Below, piece after piece: positions 7,699 to 14,355 of a stretch of DNA of 64,000 nt; position 1 is the first letter of the stretch; each line of letters starts with the position of its first letter. The position numbers were made by a program, and so were the translations under genes. Under the pieces are notes generated by a model. That model had not been told where the DNA came from. It made no database searches and saw only the letters and a list, made by a program, of their open reading frames with translations. Source of the stretch: Streptomyces inusitatus (GTDB lineage: Bacteria; Actinomycetota; Actinomycetes; Streptomycetales; Streptomycetaceae); assembly GCF_014651115.1 (NCBI RefSeq), contig NZ_BMWG01000003.1:83685-147684 (forward strand), written 5' to 3'.

Positions 7699-8120
7699 CA
7701 GGAGATCCGGCTCACGATCGAATCGAACATGTTCATGAACACGGCCAGGGATCCGCCGGAGGATCCGGCGGCGAAGGAGAACAGGATCGTGACGACTGCC
7801 AGGGTGCGGGTGGTCTGCTTGCGGTACAGGATGATCGAGAGCAGGATCACGGCAAGGCCAGCCATGGTGATCCGGCCACCTCCGACTGTGACACCGACGT
7901 CGTTGAGGACCCCGAGGATGTCCTGCACGATGCTGCGGAACTTCAGGGGATCACCTGCTGCTGCAAGGCCGCTTCCGGCGAGGAGGCTGAGGCCGAACAC
8001 GGCACCCCAGCCGAGTTCGGGCATCTTCCCCTTGCCGGCGTTCTTACCGGTGCCGAACATGAGGAGCGTTACGAGGAAGGCCGCGACGCCGAAGGAGCCG
8101 AGGCCACCGATGACAGACAT
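7698..8120 (-). CDS. Small polytopic membrane protein
   Basis: 140 residues with about four hydrophobic helices (near residues 5-22, 38-55, 82-98, 103-120) and short loops; no cysteines or catalytic motifs. It lies in the middle of the five-gene membrane module, coupled to the next gene by TGATG. The size and topology resemble small TrbC/VirB2-like or Spd-like spread proteins, but there is no sequence signature for either and I leave it unnamed. Confidence 0.7.
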   Translation of the reverse strand: MSVIGGLGSFGVAAFLVTLLMFGTGKNAGKGKMPELGWGAVFGLSLLAGSGLAAAGDPLKFRSIVQDILGVLNDVGVTVGGGRITMAGLAVILLSIILYRKQTTRTLAVVTILFSFAAGSSGGSLAVFMNMFDSIVSRIS

Positions 8121-8141
8121 GGTCAGGATTTCCGTTCTGGG

Positions 8142-9071
8142 TTAGACCTCGGCCGACGTTCCGTACAGCAGGACGCCGACGACCATCGAGACGAGTGGGA
8201 TACGGGCGAGGAGTGCGATCGGCGGGAGCCAGCTCCGGGACTTGTGGTCGAAACACCAGATGGCGACGGCGATGCCGTACCAGATGCAGACGTAGAAGTC
8301 GGTCCACGAGTCGTACGTAGCGGCGAGGTAGGCGACCTCGGCCGTGAAGAACTGCGGGACTCCGCCCGCGAATCCGCCGGCCAGGGCGGTGCCGTTGTAG
8401 AGGCCGTGGCGGGTCGGCCCGCGCAGACTCCCCCACCACTCGGTCACGGACGCCTTGGGGTTGAAGGGCTGCGCCCTATAACTGGGGCGCTCGTACTCCT
8501 TCTTCGGGTTCTTGCCGTACAGCCAGCGTCGGCGGATCGTCGGGGGGACCGTGTCGCCACCCTCGCCCTCTTCCTCGCTGGCAGCCTCGTCCTCGCCGGT
8601 CTCCTCGTCGGTCTCCTCGTCGAGTTCGTCGTAGTCCTGGGGGACGTCGAGCTGCGTCTCACAGTCCGCGCACCAGAAGGCGACGAGCATGCCGGTGGGC
8701 TTGGCGCGGACCTCGTGCGGGGCCGGGTGCTCGCACGGGTCAGGAGCGGGGACGTGGTGGGGAACGCCGTTGATCCACTTCACGCTGTCGCCGGTGGGCT
8801 GCGGGGGCGGGGTGATGTCCTTCTTCGGGGCCCACCAGTCGGGGAGGCGGTGCCCGTCGCGGTCGGGCACTTCCACCCGGGCCGCCGGGGTGGCGACCTG
8901 GGCGGGGATGGCCGGCGGCTCGGCGGCCACGGGCTGTGCCGTGTCCACGACCTTCTTCTCCGGCTCGTCCTTGGCCCGGCCGAACTGGAAGACGTCACGG
9001 ACGCGGAACGGGCTCTCGGCCGGGCTCTCGGCCGGGGCCTCGTCTTCGGGCTGATCGTCGGTGCGGTCCAC
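8142..9071 (-). CDS. Membrane protein with a cytosolic zinc-knuckle region
   Basis: 309 residues. The N-terminal about 190 residues are hydrophilic, with a possible Zn site (CEHPAPHE near residue 112, CADC near 133) and a Glu-rich stretch near 150-170. The C-terminal about 100 residues contain three or four membrane helices. It belongs to the membrane module 6088-10841, between the NERD protein and the small polytopic protein. Function unknown; a part of a membrane complex is inferred only from the neighbours. Confidence 0.7.
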   Translation of the reverse strand: MDRTDDQPEDEAPAESPAESPFRVRDVFQFGRAKDEPEKKVVDTAQPVAAEPPAIPAQVATPAARVEVPDRDGHRLPDWWAPKKDITPPPQPTGDSVKWINGVPHHVPAPDPCEHPAPHEVRAKPTGMLVAFWCADCETQLDVPQDYDELDEETDEETGEDEAASEEEGEGGDTVPPTIRRRWLYGKNPKKEYERPSYRAQPFNPKASVTEWWGSLRGPTRHGLYNGTALAGGFAGGVPQFFTAEVAYLAATYDSWTDFYVCIWYGIAVAIWCFDHKSRSWLPPIALLARIPLVSMVVGVLLYGTSAEV

Positions 9072-9075
9072 GCGG

Positions 9076-9735
9076 TCACTTCCTTCGGTACGGCGTGAAG
9101 AGGGCGGCGGCGCGGCGGCCGGGGTGCTCCCCCGCCGCGCGGTGACGGCGGTTCAGAGAGCGCAGGACGGGCACGGTGCGGTCTGCGGGGACGATCCGGA
9201 TGCCGTCGAGAACCAGCTCCCCGGCGGCGATCGGGGCGCCTTCCATGGAGACCAGGGGTGCTGCGTGGCATCCGAGGGCCTGGCCGACGGCGCGGGCCTC
9301 GTGGCGAATGCCGCGCAGCCGGTCGGTGACGTCGCGGTCGCCGTGCATCAGCCGGCCGCCGGAGACGCGGAGCGGGTAGCGGGCCGACCACTTCTTGCTG
9401 TCGAGGACGATCACGATGCCGCTCGGGCTGATCACGAGGTGGTCGACGTTCGCCCGGCCGGTCGGCAGGGCGCGGTCGTGGAGGACCGTCCAGCCCTCGC
9501 GGGCCAGGGGGCGGAGGCGGGCGGCGGTGCGCCGCTCCCCCACTGCCCCGGCGGCCCACTGGTCTGCCTGGCGACCGCGTGCGGTCTGGATGCCCGCGAG
9601 GTCGGCAAGGCGGACCAGGGGACTGCGGAGGCTACGGGCTCGGGCGGCGGCGGAGGAGCCCGCACCGGGCCGCCGGTGCTGCTGGACGTACCAGGCAGCA
9701 ACGGCGACCGCGGCGAGGACCAGGGCGAGGGTCAT
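9076..9735 (-). CDS. Membrane-anchored NERD-domain protein
   Basis: 219 residues: an N-terminal hydrophobic helix (residues 2-16), then a NERD (nuclease-related) domain at about 64-150 with the typical GAVGERRTAARL start, NVDHLVISPSGIVIVLDSKKW core (Asp of VDH and D-x-K pair) and a C-terminal helical tail. NERD proteins share the restriction-endonuclease-like core and are often attached to DNA-processing modules. The anchor suggests action on DNA at the membrane, as in transfer or defence, but enzymatic activity is not established. Its start overlaps the previous stop by ATGA. Confidence 0.8.
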   Translation of the reverse strand: MTLALVLAAVAVAAWYVQQHRRPGAGSSAAARARSLRSPLVRLADLAGIQTARGRQADQWAAGAVGERRTAARLRPLAREGWTVLHDRALPTGRANVDHLVISPSGIVIVLDSKKWSARYPLRVSGGRLMHGDRDVTDRLRGIRHEARAVGQALGCHAAPLVSMEGAPIAAGELVLDGIRIVPADRTVPVLRSLNRRHRAAGEHPGRRAAALFTPYRRK

Positions 9736-10841
9736 GACGCCTTCTCGATTCGGGACCGGGTGCGGCGGATGGTCTCGGTGAGGTTCGGCCGGTCGCCGTG
9801 CGCGGCGCGGATCTGGGCGGTCAGGTCGTCGTCGCTGATCTTCGGGTCGGCCTTGAGGATCTGGCGCATCGTGGCGGCCATCGAACCCCCGGAGATTGGG
9901 GTGACCGGCGGTGCCGGAGGCACCGGCGCGGCCGGGGGTGCGGGCGCGGCCGGGGGTGCGGGGGGCGGGGGGACCTGGACGGACACCGACCCGGCCGGCT
10001 CTTCGTACGCAGGGGGTGCTGGCGCGGGAGGCACCGGCGCGGCCGGGGGTGCGGGGGGCGGGGGGACCTGGACGGACACTGTCCCGGTCGGCTGTCCGGA
10101 CATCTGCGGGGCCAGGGCTTGAGCGGGCTGCTCCTGGGCGGGCGGCAGGGCCGTGGTGGCCTGCTCGGTGGCGAGGATCGCCCCGGCCGCCTCGTACTCC
10201 TTGCCGCCGATCGCGCTCTGGTAAGCAGCGCGCCGGTTCAGGCGGGTGATGCGGTCAGACAGCATGGCCCGACCGGCGAGCTGCTGCTCCTGGTCGGTGA
10301 CCCAGTGGGCGACGCGGTCCGACAAGGGCACAGCGTGGTGGCGCAGCAGCAGCCACCACGCCCCCTTGGCGAGGAGGTCGGTGCAGGCTCCGACGATGCC
10401 CGCCTCCGGGTGGCCCAGGGTCTCGCCGTAGGTGTAGACGGCCGCCATGCCCACCAGGAGGGCGACCCAGCCGCCGATCTGGGCGGGGCGGGCCCGCTGC
10501 GGGGAAACCCTGTTCAGCCACTCGATTCCGAGGCAGTAGACCCAGGTGAGGGTGAACACGGTGCCCATGCCGTACGCGACGAGGCCCGGTACGAGGGGGG
10601 CGAGGAGTCCGCCGATGCTGGCGGCGGTCCCCACTGCGGCAACGACGAGGAAGACGATCGCGATGCACGTGAGGGCGCGGAGGATCGTCTCGTCCCACTC
10701 GCGCGGCGGCTGGGGCTCCCAGGCGTCGTAGCCCACGGGCCGGGTGGAGGGGCGGCCGTCGATGACGGTCGTCTCCTGCCGGTGGCGTCGGACCTTCTTG
10801 TACTTGACGCCGGGCACACGATGCTCGGTGGCCTCGTCCAT
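9732..10841 (-). CDS. Membrane protein with duplicated Pro/Ala-rich linker
   Basis: 369 residues from ATG 10841 (GAGAGG ribosome site; an earlier ATG nine codons upstream is less well placed). Four to five hydrophobic helices occupy about residues 60-165. A conserved soluble helical part follows (160-220), then a Pro/Ala-rich linker with two copies of a SVQVPPPPAPPAAP unit, and a C-terminal helical domain (MRQILKADPKISDDDLTAQIRAAHG) that may bind a partner or DNA. It is the first gene of the membrane module, with a strong hairpin (10875-10911) separating it from the small-gene operon upstream. Function unknown. Confidence 0.75.
   Translation of the reverse strand: MDEATEHRVPGVKYKKVRRHRQETTVIDGRPSTRPVGYDAWEPQPPREWDETILRALTCIAIVFLVVAAVGTAASIGGLLAPLVPGLVAYGMGTVFTLTWVYCLGIEWLNRVSPQRARPAQIGGWVALLVGMAAVYTYGETLGHPEAGIVGACTDLLAKGAWWLLLRHHAVPLSDRVAHWVTDQEQQLAGRAMLSDRITRLNRRAAYQSAIGGKEYEAAGAILATEQATTALPPAQEQPAQALAPQMSGQPTGTVSVQVPPPPAPPAAPVPPAPAPPAYEEPAGSVSVQVPPPPAPPAAPAPPAAPVPPAPPVTPISGGSMAATMRQILKADPKISDDDLTAQIRAAHGDRPNLTETIRRTRSRIEKAS
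9946..10079. repeat. 41-bp direct repeat inside the membrane-protein gene
   Basis: A 41-base segment occurs at 9946-9986 and, almost identically, at 10039-10079, 93 bases apart. It encodes the repeated Pro/Ala linker ending in the SVQV motif, probably a recent in-frame duplication. Confidence 0.65.
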
Positions 10842-10874
10842 CGGTCTTGCCTCTCTGTGTCGCGACACGGGGAT

Positions 10875-10911
10875 GGCCGGCCCGCCCGAGGGGGATCGGG
10901 GCGGGCCGGCC
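10875..10911 (-). terminator. Terminator between two minus-strand operons
   Basis: A 13-bp perfect stem (GGCCGGCCCGCCC and complement) with an 11-base loop lies 12 bases past the stop of the gene ending at 10924. Confidence 0.7.
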
Positions 10912-10923
10912 GGTCTGCCGCCG

Positions 10924-11124
10924 CTAACGGAAGCGGCGGCGGTCCTGCTCCTCCCACGCCTGTCCGGCGCGGGCGGCCTCTCGGATGTCCGCCTGTCGGC
11001 GGGTGCGGGCCCTGGTCCGCTGCTTGGCGGCGGCCCGCTCGGTGGCGGACCGGCGGCCCGCGTACGAGGAGGCGGCCAAGGCGCGGTCGCTGCCGCTGCG
11101 GAGCCAGGTGGGGAGCAGGCTCAT
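10924..11124 (-). CDS. Small basic protein
   Basis: 66 residues from ATG 11124, overlapping the previous stop by ATGA. It is very rich in Arg and Ala (about one quarter Arg), with helical character and no cysteines. It is the last of five tiny translationally coupled genes. It could be a nucleic-acid-binding or packaging-type peptide; no family recognised. Confidence 0.6.
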   Translation of the reverse strand: MSLLPTWLRSGSDRALAASSYAGRRSATERAAAKQRTRARTRRQADIREAARAGQAWEEQDRRRFR

Positions 11125-11273
11125 CGCCTGCCTCCGTTGCCCGGGGTGGTCGGAGTACCAAGGCCGACCGGCGGGAGGGTCCCGGTCGCGGCTACCCGCT
11201 CCTTGTGCTCCTGGTATTCCTGGAGGCACCGCTGCTGCTCGGTCGGGGGCTGGGCGTTCTGCTGCTCGCTCAC
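11121..11273 (-). CDS. Small 50-aa protein
   Basis: The GTG start at 11273 overlaps the upstream stop (GTGA), which fixes the start. The peptide is polar (Gln/Glu-rich N-terminus, Pro/Gly/Thr-rich tail) with one Cys. It fits the same ATGA/GTGA coupling as its neighbours, which is the main reason to believe it is translated. Confidence 0.55.
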   Translation of the reverse strand: MSEQQNAQPPTEQQRCLQEYQEHKERVAATGTLPPVGLGTPTTPGNGGRR

Positions 11274-11449
11274 CGCGTCCTCCCCTCGCGGGCGAGGACG
11301 CGGCGCAGGACCTCGTCCGGGTTCGGGTCGGAGTCGCCGGGGTGGTGGGTGATGACGCCGGGCTGGACCCAGCTCTTGCACTTCTTGCAGACGTACTGCG
11401 AGCCGCTGCGGCTCATCGGGCGTCCGCAGCAGGTCGGGGCGTCGCTCAT
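11270..11449 (-). CDS. Small zinc-ribbon protein
   Basis: 59 residues: CCGRPM near the N-terminus (C7, C8) and CKKC (C21, C24) make a zinc-ribbon-like site. After that come a basic-polar stretch and a helical tail (PDEVLRRVLAREGR). The start ATG overlaps the previous stop and its own stop overlaps the next start (GTGA). It is probably a small nucleic-acid or partner-binding protein. Confidence 0.65.
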   Translation of the reverse strand: MSDAPTCCGRPMSRSGSQYVCKKCKSWVQPGVITHHPGDSDPNPDEVLRRVLAREGRTR

Positions 11450-11583
11450 CGGGCCCTTCCCTTCGCGGCGGCCGAGTTGCCGGCGCTGGCGGCGGCGGCG
11501 CGCTGGGCGTCCTTGACGGACCGCGGGTCGCGCTGCGGGGCGGCGGCCTTGTACGCGGCGGCGGCCTTCTCCTGCTCGGTCAT
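11446..11583 (-). CDS. Ala-rich 45-aa peptide
   Basis: A short frame from ATG 11583 to a stop that overlaps the zinc-ribbon start (GATGA). It is Ala/Lys/Arg-rich with no hydrophobic segment. It is supported only by exact coupling on both sides (TGATG before, ATGA after) within an otherwise gap-free operon. Confidence 0.5.
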   Translation of the reverse strand: MTEQEKAAAAYKAAAPQRDPRSVKDAQRAAAASAGNSAAAKGRAR

Positions 11584-11978
11584 CAGGCGCGACCGCCCTT
11601 CGGCACGCCGGTCGGGGTCGGGGTCGGCTCGGTGCGGGGGCGCGGGAGCGTGGGGATGACGCGCTCGTCGGCGTCACCGCCCCACGCCTGGTCGGTCTCG
11701 GCGATGTGCTTGCGGAGCCACAGCGCGTACTCGCCCCGGGTGAGCCCGCTGGTGGGCTCGGGGGAGGCGTCGAGGGCGATGCGGGCGATCGTGTCGGCTC
11801 CGCCGCTGATGCTGCGGTCGGTGAGCTTGTACGCGCTCGCGCCGAAGGCGACGAGGAGGTCCTGCCGCTCCAGGGCCTCGGTGGGGCGCGTCTCGGTGAA
11901 GTGGCTGGCGACGGCGAGGACGACGGCACGTACGGCCGCCTCTTCGCTCGCCAGTTTCAGATCAGTAAGCTGGCTCAT
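11583..11978 (-). CDS. Unknown helical protein, first gene of the mini-gene operon
   Basis: 131 residues, mostly helical (residues 5-110), with a Pro/Thr tail. There are no cysteines, no membrane segment and no recognised motif. It is first in the run 11978-10924. About 155 bases of leader with two hairpins and a 12-base direct repeat separate its ATG from the TTGACA/TAGCCT promoter at 12142-12169, so the operon may be controlled at the leader as well as at the promoter. Confidence 0.7.
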   Translation of the reverse strand: MSQLTDLKLASEEAAVRAVVLAVASHFTETRPTEALERQDLLVAFGASAYKLTDRSISGGADTIARIALDASPEPTSGLTRGEYALWLRKHIAETDQAWGGDADERVIPTLPRPRTEPTPTPTGVPKGGRA

Positions 11979-12021
11979 GCGTCATTCCTGTCGATAGCAG
12001 GTTTGGCGTGTCCCGATCCGC

Positions 12022-12125
12022 GCGTGCGACCGCTCGGGTTCGGGGTGGTGGCCCGGGATGCGACTCCCGGGCCACTGCTTTCAGCAGCCCCGGACCTCTT
12101 GCGTGCGACCGCGCGAGCCGGGGCT
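12022..12125 (-). other. Structured leader of the mini-gene operon
   Basis: Two copies of the 12-mer GCGTGCGACCGC (12022-12033, 12101-12112) flank a perfect 11-bp hairpin (12048-12075) in the untranslated leader. AGCCCCGG (12086-12093) can pair with CCGGGGCT (12118-12125). This could be an attenuator, a regulatory-protein site or a small RNA; the sequence does not decide. Confidence 0.45.
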
Positions 12126-12141
12126 TTGTGCTGACACAACC

Positions 12142-12176
12142 AGGCTAGCAACTTCTTGCCATTTGTCAAGAAGTTG
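12142..12176 (-). promoter_or_regulatory. Promoter overlapped by a perfect 10-bp dyad
   Basis: CAACTTCTTG (12149-12158) and CAAGAAGTTG (12167-12176) form a perfect inverted repeat with an 8-base spacer. On the minus strand it contains the -35 box TTGACA (12164-12169). A 16-base spacer leads to TAGCCT (12142-12147), driving the gene at 11978. The right arm abuts the ribosome site of the divergent HTH gene (12192), so one protein bound here could control both directions. Confidence 0.65.
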
Positions 12177-12191
12177 GAGAGGATGACGCCT

Positions 12192-12461
12192 ATGTCTGAG
12201 GAGCGCCCGGCCAGAGGGGGGGACGATCTGCTTTCCCTCGCTCAAATCAAGCAGCGGTTCGGCGTCAGCCGGACGACCATCCACGGATGGAGGGCGCGAG
12301 GGGACTTCCCCGACCCGGAGCCGACGCCAGGAAGTACCCGCCTCCGCTGGCGGGAGTCGGCGGTGGCCCGATTCATGGAGAACAACCCGAAGCGCCAGGG
12401 TGCCCGGACGGACCTGAAGTCACCGGGAGAGAGCAAGGAGGGCGACGGCCGATCGGCGTAG
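12192..12461 (+). CDS. AlpA/excisionase-like HTH protein
   Basis: 89 residues from ATG 12192, chosen because GGAGAGG ends nine bases upstream; two earlier ATGs sit on or before that site. Residues 15-65 form a MerR-like winged HTH of the AlpA/Xis type (LLSLAQIKQRFGVSRTTIHGWRARGDFPDPEP, then an Arg-rich wing). Such proteins bend DNA at att sites as recombination directionality factors, or act as small activators. It is 20 kb from the integrase, so either role is possible. The dyad at 12149-12176 is a likely autoregulatory site. Confidence 0.75.
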   Translation: MSEERPARGGDDLLSLAQIKQRFGVSRTTIHGWRARGDFPDPEPTPGSTRLRWRESAVARFMENNPKRQGARTDLKSPGESKEGDGRSA

Positions 12462-12547
12462 GCCGCCCCCTCCCCCCGACCGGCGCGCGCGAACTGCTCG
12501 TTCATCGTTCGTTTATCGGGCTCAACCGGGGTGATTCCACCAGCCGT

Positions 12548-12602
12548 CGAGAACGACGAGGCCCTTCCCGCAGGTGCAGCGGGAAGGGCCTCGTCGTTCT
12601 CG
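12548..12602. terminator. 24-bp perfect hairpin between convergent genes
   Basis: The left arm starts CGAGAACGACGAGG and is fully complementary to the right arm over 24 bp, with a 7-base loop. It lies between the stop of the plus-strand HTH gene (12461) and the RapZ-like gene (ends 12700). An additional GTCCGGAC cluster (exact copy at 12679-12686) fills the rest of this gap. Confidence 0.8.
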
Positions 12603-12670
12603 GATGCAGGGTCGCCAGTTGTGATCCAGGGCCGCGCGAGCAGCGGTCCGACCCGCGCGGACAGAATATC

Positions 12671-12699
12671 CGGACACCGTCCGGACGATGTCCAGTCCG
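12671..12699. repeat. GTCCGGAC cluster between 12.67 and 12.70 kb
   Basis: CCGGACACCGTCCGGACGATGTCC, with one exact 8-mer at 12679-12686 plus flanking half-sites, lies directly 3' of the RapZ-like gene on its downstream side. Confidence 0.5.
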
Positions 12700-13140
12700 T
12701 CAGCGGTGCTTGCTGGACGGGAGGACCTGGCGATGAACGTCCCGGTGGACCACGTCCGTCTCGTATCCCCCGACTCGCGCGAAGTCCACGAGGAGGGTGT
12801 GGACCACGCGGGCGACCGCGACGGCGCGGTGCCGGCCGCCCGCACAGCCGGTGGCGATGGTGACGGCCTGCGGCTGCGCCTGGTCCATGAGCATGTGGGC
12901 GGCCAGGGCCGCGTTGTGAGCGAGGAGCTGTGCGCCGGGGGTGGCCAGTACGCGCTCGTAGACCGCATCGTCCAGGCCGGTGAGATGACGCATCTTCGGG
13001 TCGTGGTGCGGGTTGTGGAGGGCGCGCCGGAGGTCGAGGGTGATATCCGCGGTGGGCGGTTCGATGACGGTGCGGCCGTCGTCGTCGAGGGTGCCGCTGT
13101 GGCCATAGCCGAAACTGATCACGCGGATGTGTGTGGTCAT
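12700..13140 (-). CDS. Stand-alone RapZ C-terminal-domain-like protein
   Basis: 146 residues from ATG 13140. It matches the C-terminal domain of RapZ/YvcJ: VISFGYGHSG start, DITLDLRRALHNPH...MRHLTGLD (about residues 30-57), the phosphate-binding-type TIATGCAGGRHRAVAVARVV segment (about 92-111) and the HRDVHR end. In full-length RapZ this domain binds small RNA or a metabolite and is preceded by a P-loop kinase domain, absent here. Such single-domain versions are common in actinobacterial phages and elements; the role is unknown. Preceded upstream by a GTCCGGAC site (13232). Confidence 0.75.
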   Translation of the reverse strand: MTTHIRVISFGYGHSGTLDDDGRTVIEPPTADITLDLRRALHNPHHDPKMRHLTGLDDAVYERVLATPGAQLLAHNAALAAHMLMDQAQPQAVTIATGCAGGRHRAVAVARVVHTLLVDFARVGGYETDVVHRDVHRQVLPSSKHR

Positions 13141-13253
13141 GGCTTCAGTCTTGCCGGGCGAGGGGGCCGCGCGGGGTTCATGCCGGGAGTTTCCTGTTTC
13201 CTCTTTCCCGGCCGATCGCGGCCCCCGTCGTGTCCGGACGGTGTCCGTGCTGG

Positions 13254-13712
13254 TCAGCCGTGTCCGGCGGCGACGGCCGCCGCGAGGGCGATGCATCCCT
13301 TGTGCCACGCCTGGTCGAGGAGCGCCCCGGCACCGGGGTCGCGGCTGAGCCAATTGCTCTTGCCGGTGGCGTGGGCGGCGCGGACCAGGAGCGGGGCGTC
13401 GTCGCCCTCCTCGGCCCAGTGCCCGGCGCACCGGTCCACCGCGTAGTGGGTCGCGGCCGACAGGGCGAGGCCGGCGAAGGCGCGGCCGGGGCGAAGGCCG
13501 AGCCCGAAGGCGCGGTTCACCGCCCACAGGGCCGCGCCCTGGGTTGCCGTGTACGACAGGACGTGTCGCGCGCAGGCAGCGGCCCCCTCGGGGCCGGGCT
13601 TGCCTTTGCTTTCGGCTTCCTCATCCCGCTGGACGATGTAGTCGCCGACTTCGTGGGCGGCGGTCAGGACGGCGTAGGCTGCGGCGAATCGGGCGGCGGC
13701 GGACGTGGCCAT
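13254..13712 (-). CDS. DUF3307-like membrane protein
   Basis: 152 residues with three to four moderately hydrophobic helices. The N-terminal AHEVGDYIVQRDE resembles the AH-x-x-GD-x-x-x-Q motif and LALSAATHYAVDR resembles the H-x-x-x-D motif of DUF3307 proteins, which occur in phages and mobile elements. Conserved Asp/His in the helices hint at a membrane enzyme or channel. It is a single gene, with gaps of 89 and 113 bases on its two sides. Confidence 0.6.
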   Translation of the reverse strand: MATSAAARFAAAYAVLTAAHEVGDYIVQRDEEAESKGKPGPEGAAACARHVLSYTATQGAALWAVNRAFGLGLRPGRAFAGLALSAATHYAVDRCAGHWAEEGDDAPLLVRAAHATGKSNWLSRDPGAGALLDQAWHKGCIALAAAVAAGHG

Positions 13713-13801
13713 GGTGGAGGCTCCTTCATTCGGTGTCTCTCATGCTGGCCGCGCGGGGCCATCCAGTGTGCTCATGGAGTGCATGCGGGACGTGGGACAG
13801 C

Positions 13802-14161
13802 TCACGGAAGTCGGCGCCGGGGCGGCGGCCCGTACGGGGAGGCCCAGGGGGGCCGGGTCCGGGCGGGAGCGTTCACTGGTTGGGGGACGGCGGCGCGCAG
13901 GGCTCGGCCGAGTTGAGCCATCACGGGGGCGATGGCCTCGGCGGCCGGGCGCAGCGCCTCCATGAACACATGGATCGGCGCGAATGCCTCGCGCATAAGG
14001 CTGGCGGCCTCTTCGGCGACGAGGCGCGTGTGGGGGCCAGTGTCGCCCCGGTGGACCTGAGCGACGGCGGCGGCAGCCTCCTCGGCAGTCAGGCCCTGGT
14101 GCTGGATGAGCCGGCGGATCAGGACGAGGGCGGTGCCAGCTCGGGTCTGCTCGGGGGTCAT
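13802..14161 (-). CDS. Unknown 119-aa protein
   Basis: The start at 14161 overlaps the previous stop by ATGA. A helical domain (MTPEQTRAGTALVLIRRLIQ...TAEEAAAAVAQV) is followed by a basic, Pro-rich tail. Possibly a small regulator or scaffold. It is last in the coupled run 15828-13802. Confidence 0.6.
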   Translation of the reverse strand: MTPEQTRAGTALVLIRRLIQHQGLTAEEAAAAVAQVHRGDTGPHTRLVAEEAASLMREAFAPIHVFMEALRPAAEAIAPVMAQLGRALRAAVPQPVNAPARTRPPWASPYGPPPRRRLP

Positions 14162-14355
14162 TCGGTCGGGTCCTTCTGGAGGAGATCGACGGGCACGTCG
14201 AAGGCGGCGGCGATCGCGTGGACGGCCGCGCGCCGGTCGGCCGGGGACAGGGTCTGCTGCGACTCGGGCGCGGAGGTGAAGGGGGCGGCGTCGGCGCGGT
14301 GTTCGTACGCCGGGGCGGGCGCGTTCATCTGTGCAGCTGGGGGCGTATCGCTCAC
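14158..14355 (-). CDS. Small 65-aa protein
   Basis: The GTG start at 14355 overlaps the ligase-like gene's stop (GTGA). A disordered Pro/Ala N-terminus precedes a helix pair (PADRRAAVHAIAAAFDVPVDLL). It may be a partner of the RNA-ligase-like protein because the two are translationally coupled; this is context only. Confidence 0.6.
   Translation of the reverse strand: MSDTPPAAQMNAPAPAYEHRADAAPFTSAPESQQTLSPADRRAAVHAIAAAFDVPVDLLQKDPTE

Noticed and set aside
6352..10841. Naming the membrane module as a known conjugation (Tra/Spd) or phage lysis system
   Set aside because: No TraB/FtsK ATPase, relaxase, holin or endolysin signature is visible, so only a membrane module is claimed.
12156..12191. 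Earlier ATG starts for the AlpA-like gene
   Set aside because: Those ATGs lie inside the dyad or immediately before the ribosome site; ATG 12192 has the best spacing from GGAGAGG.
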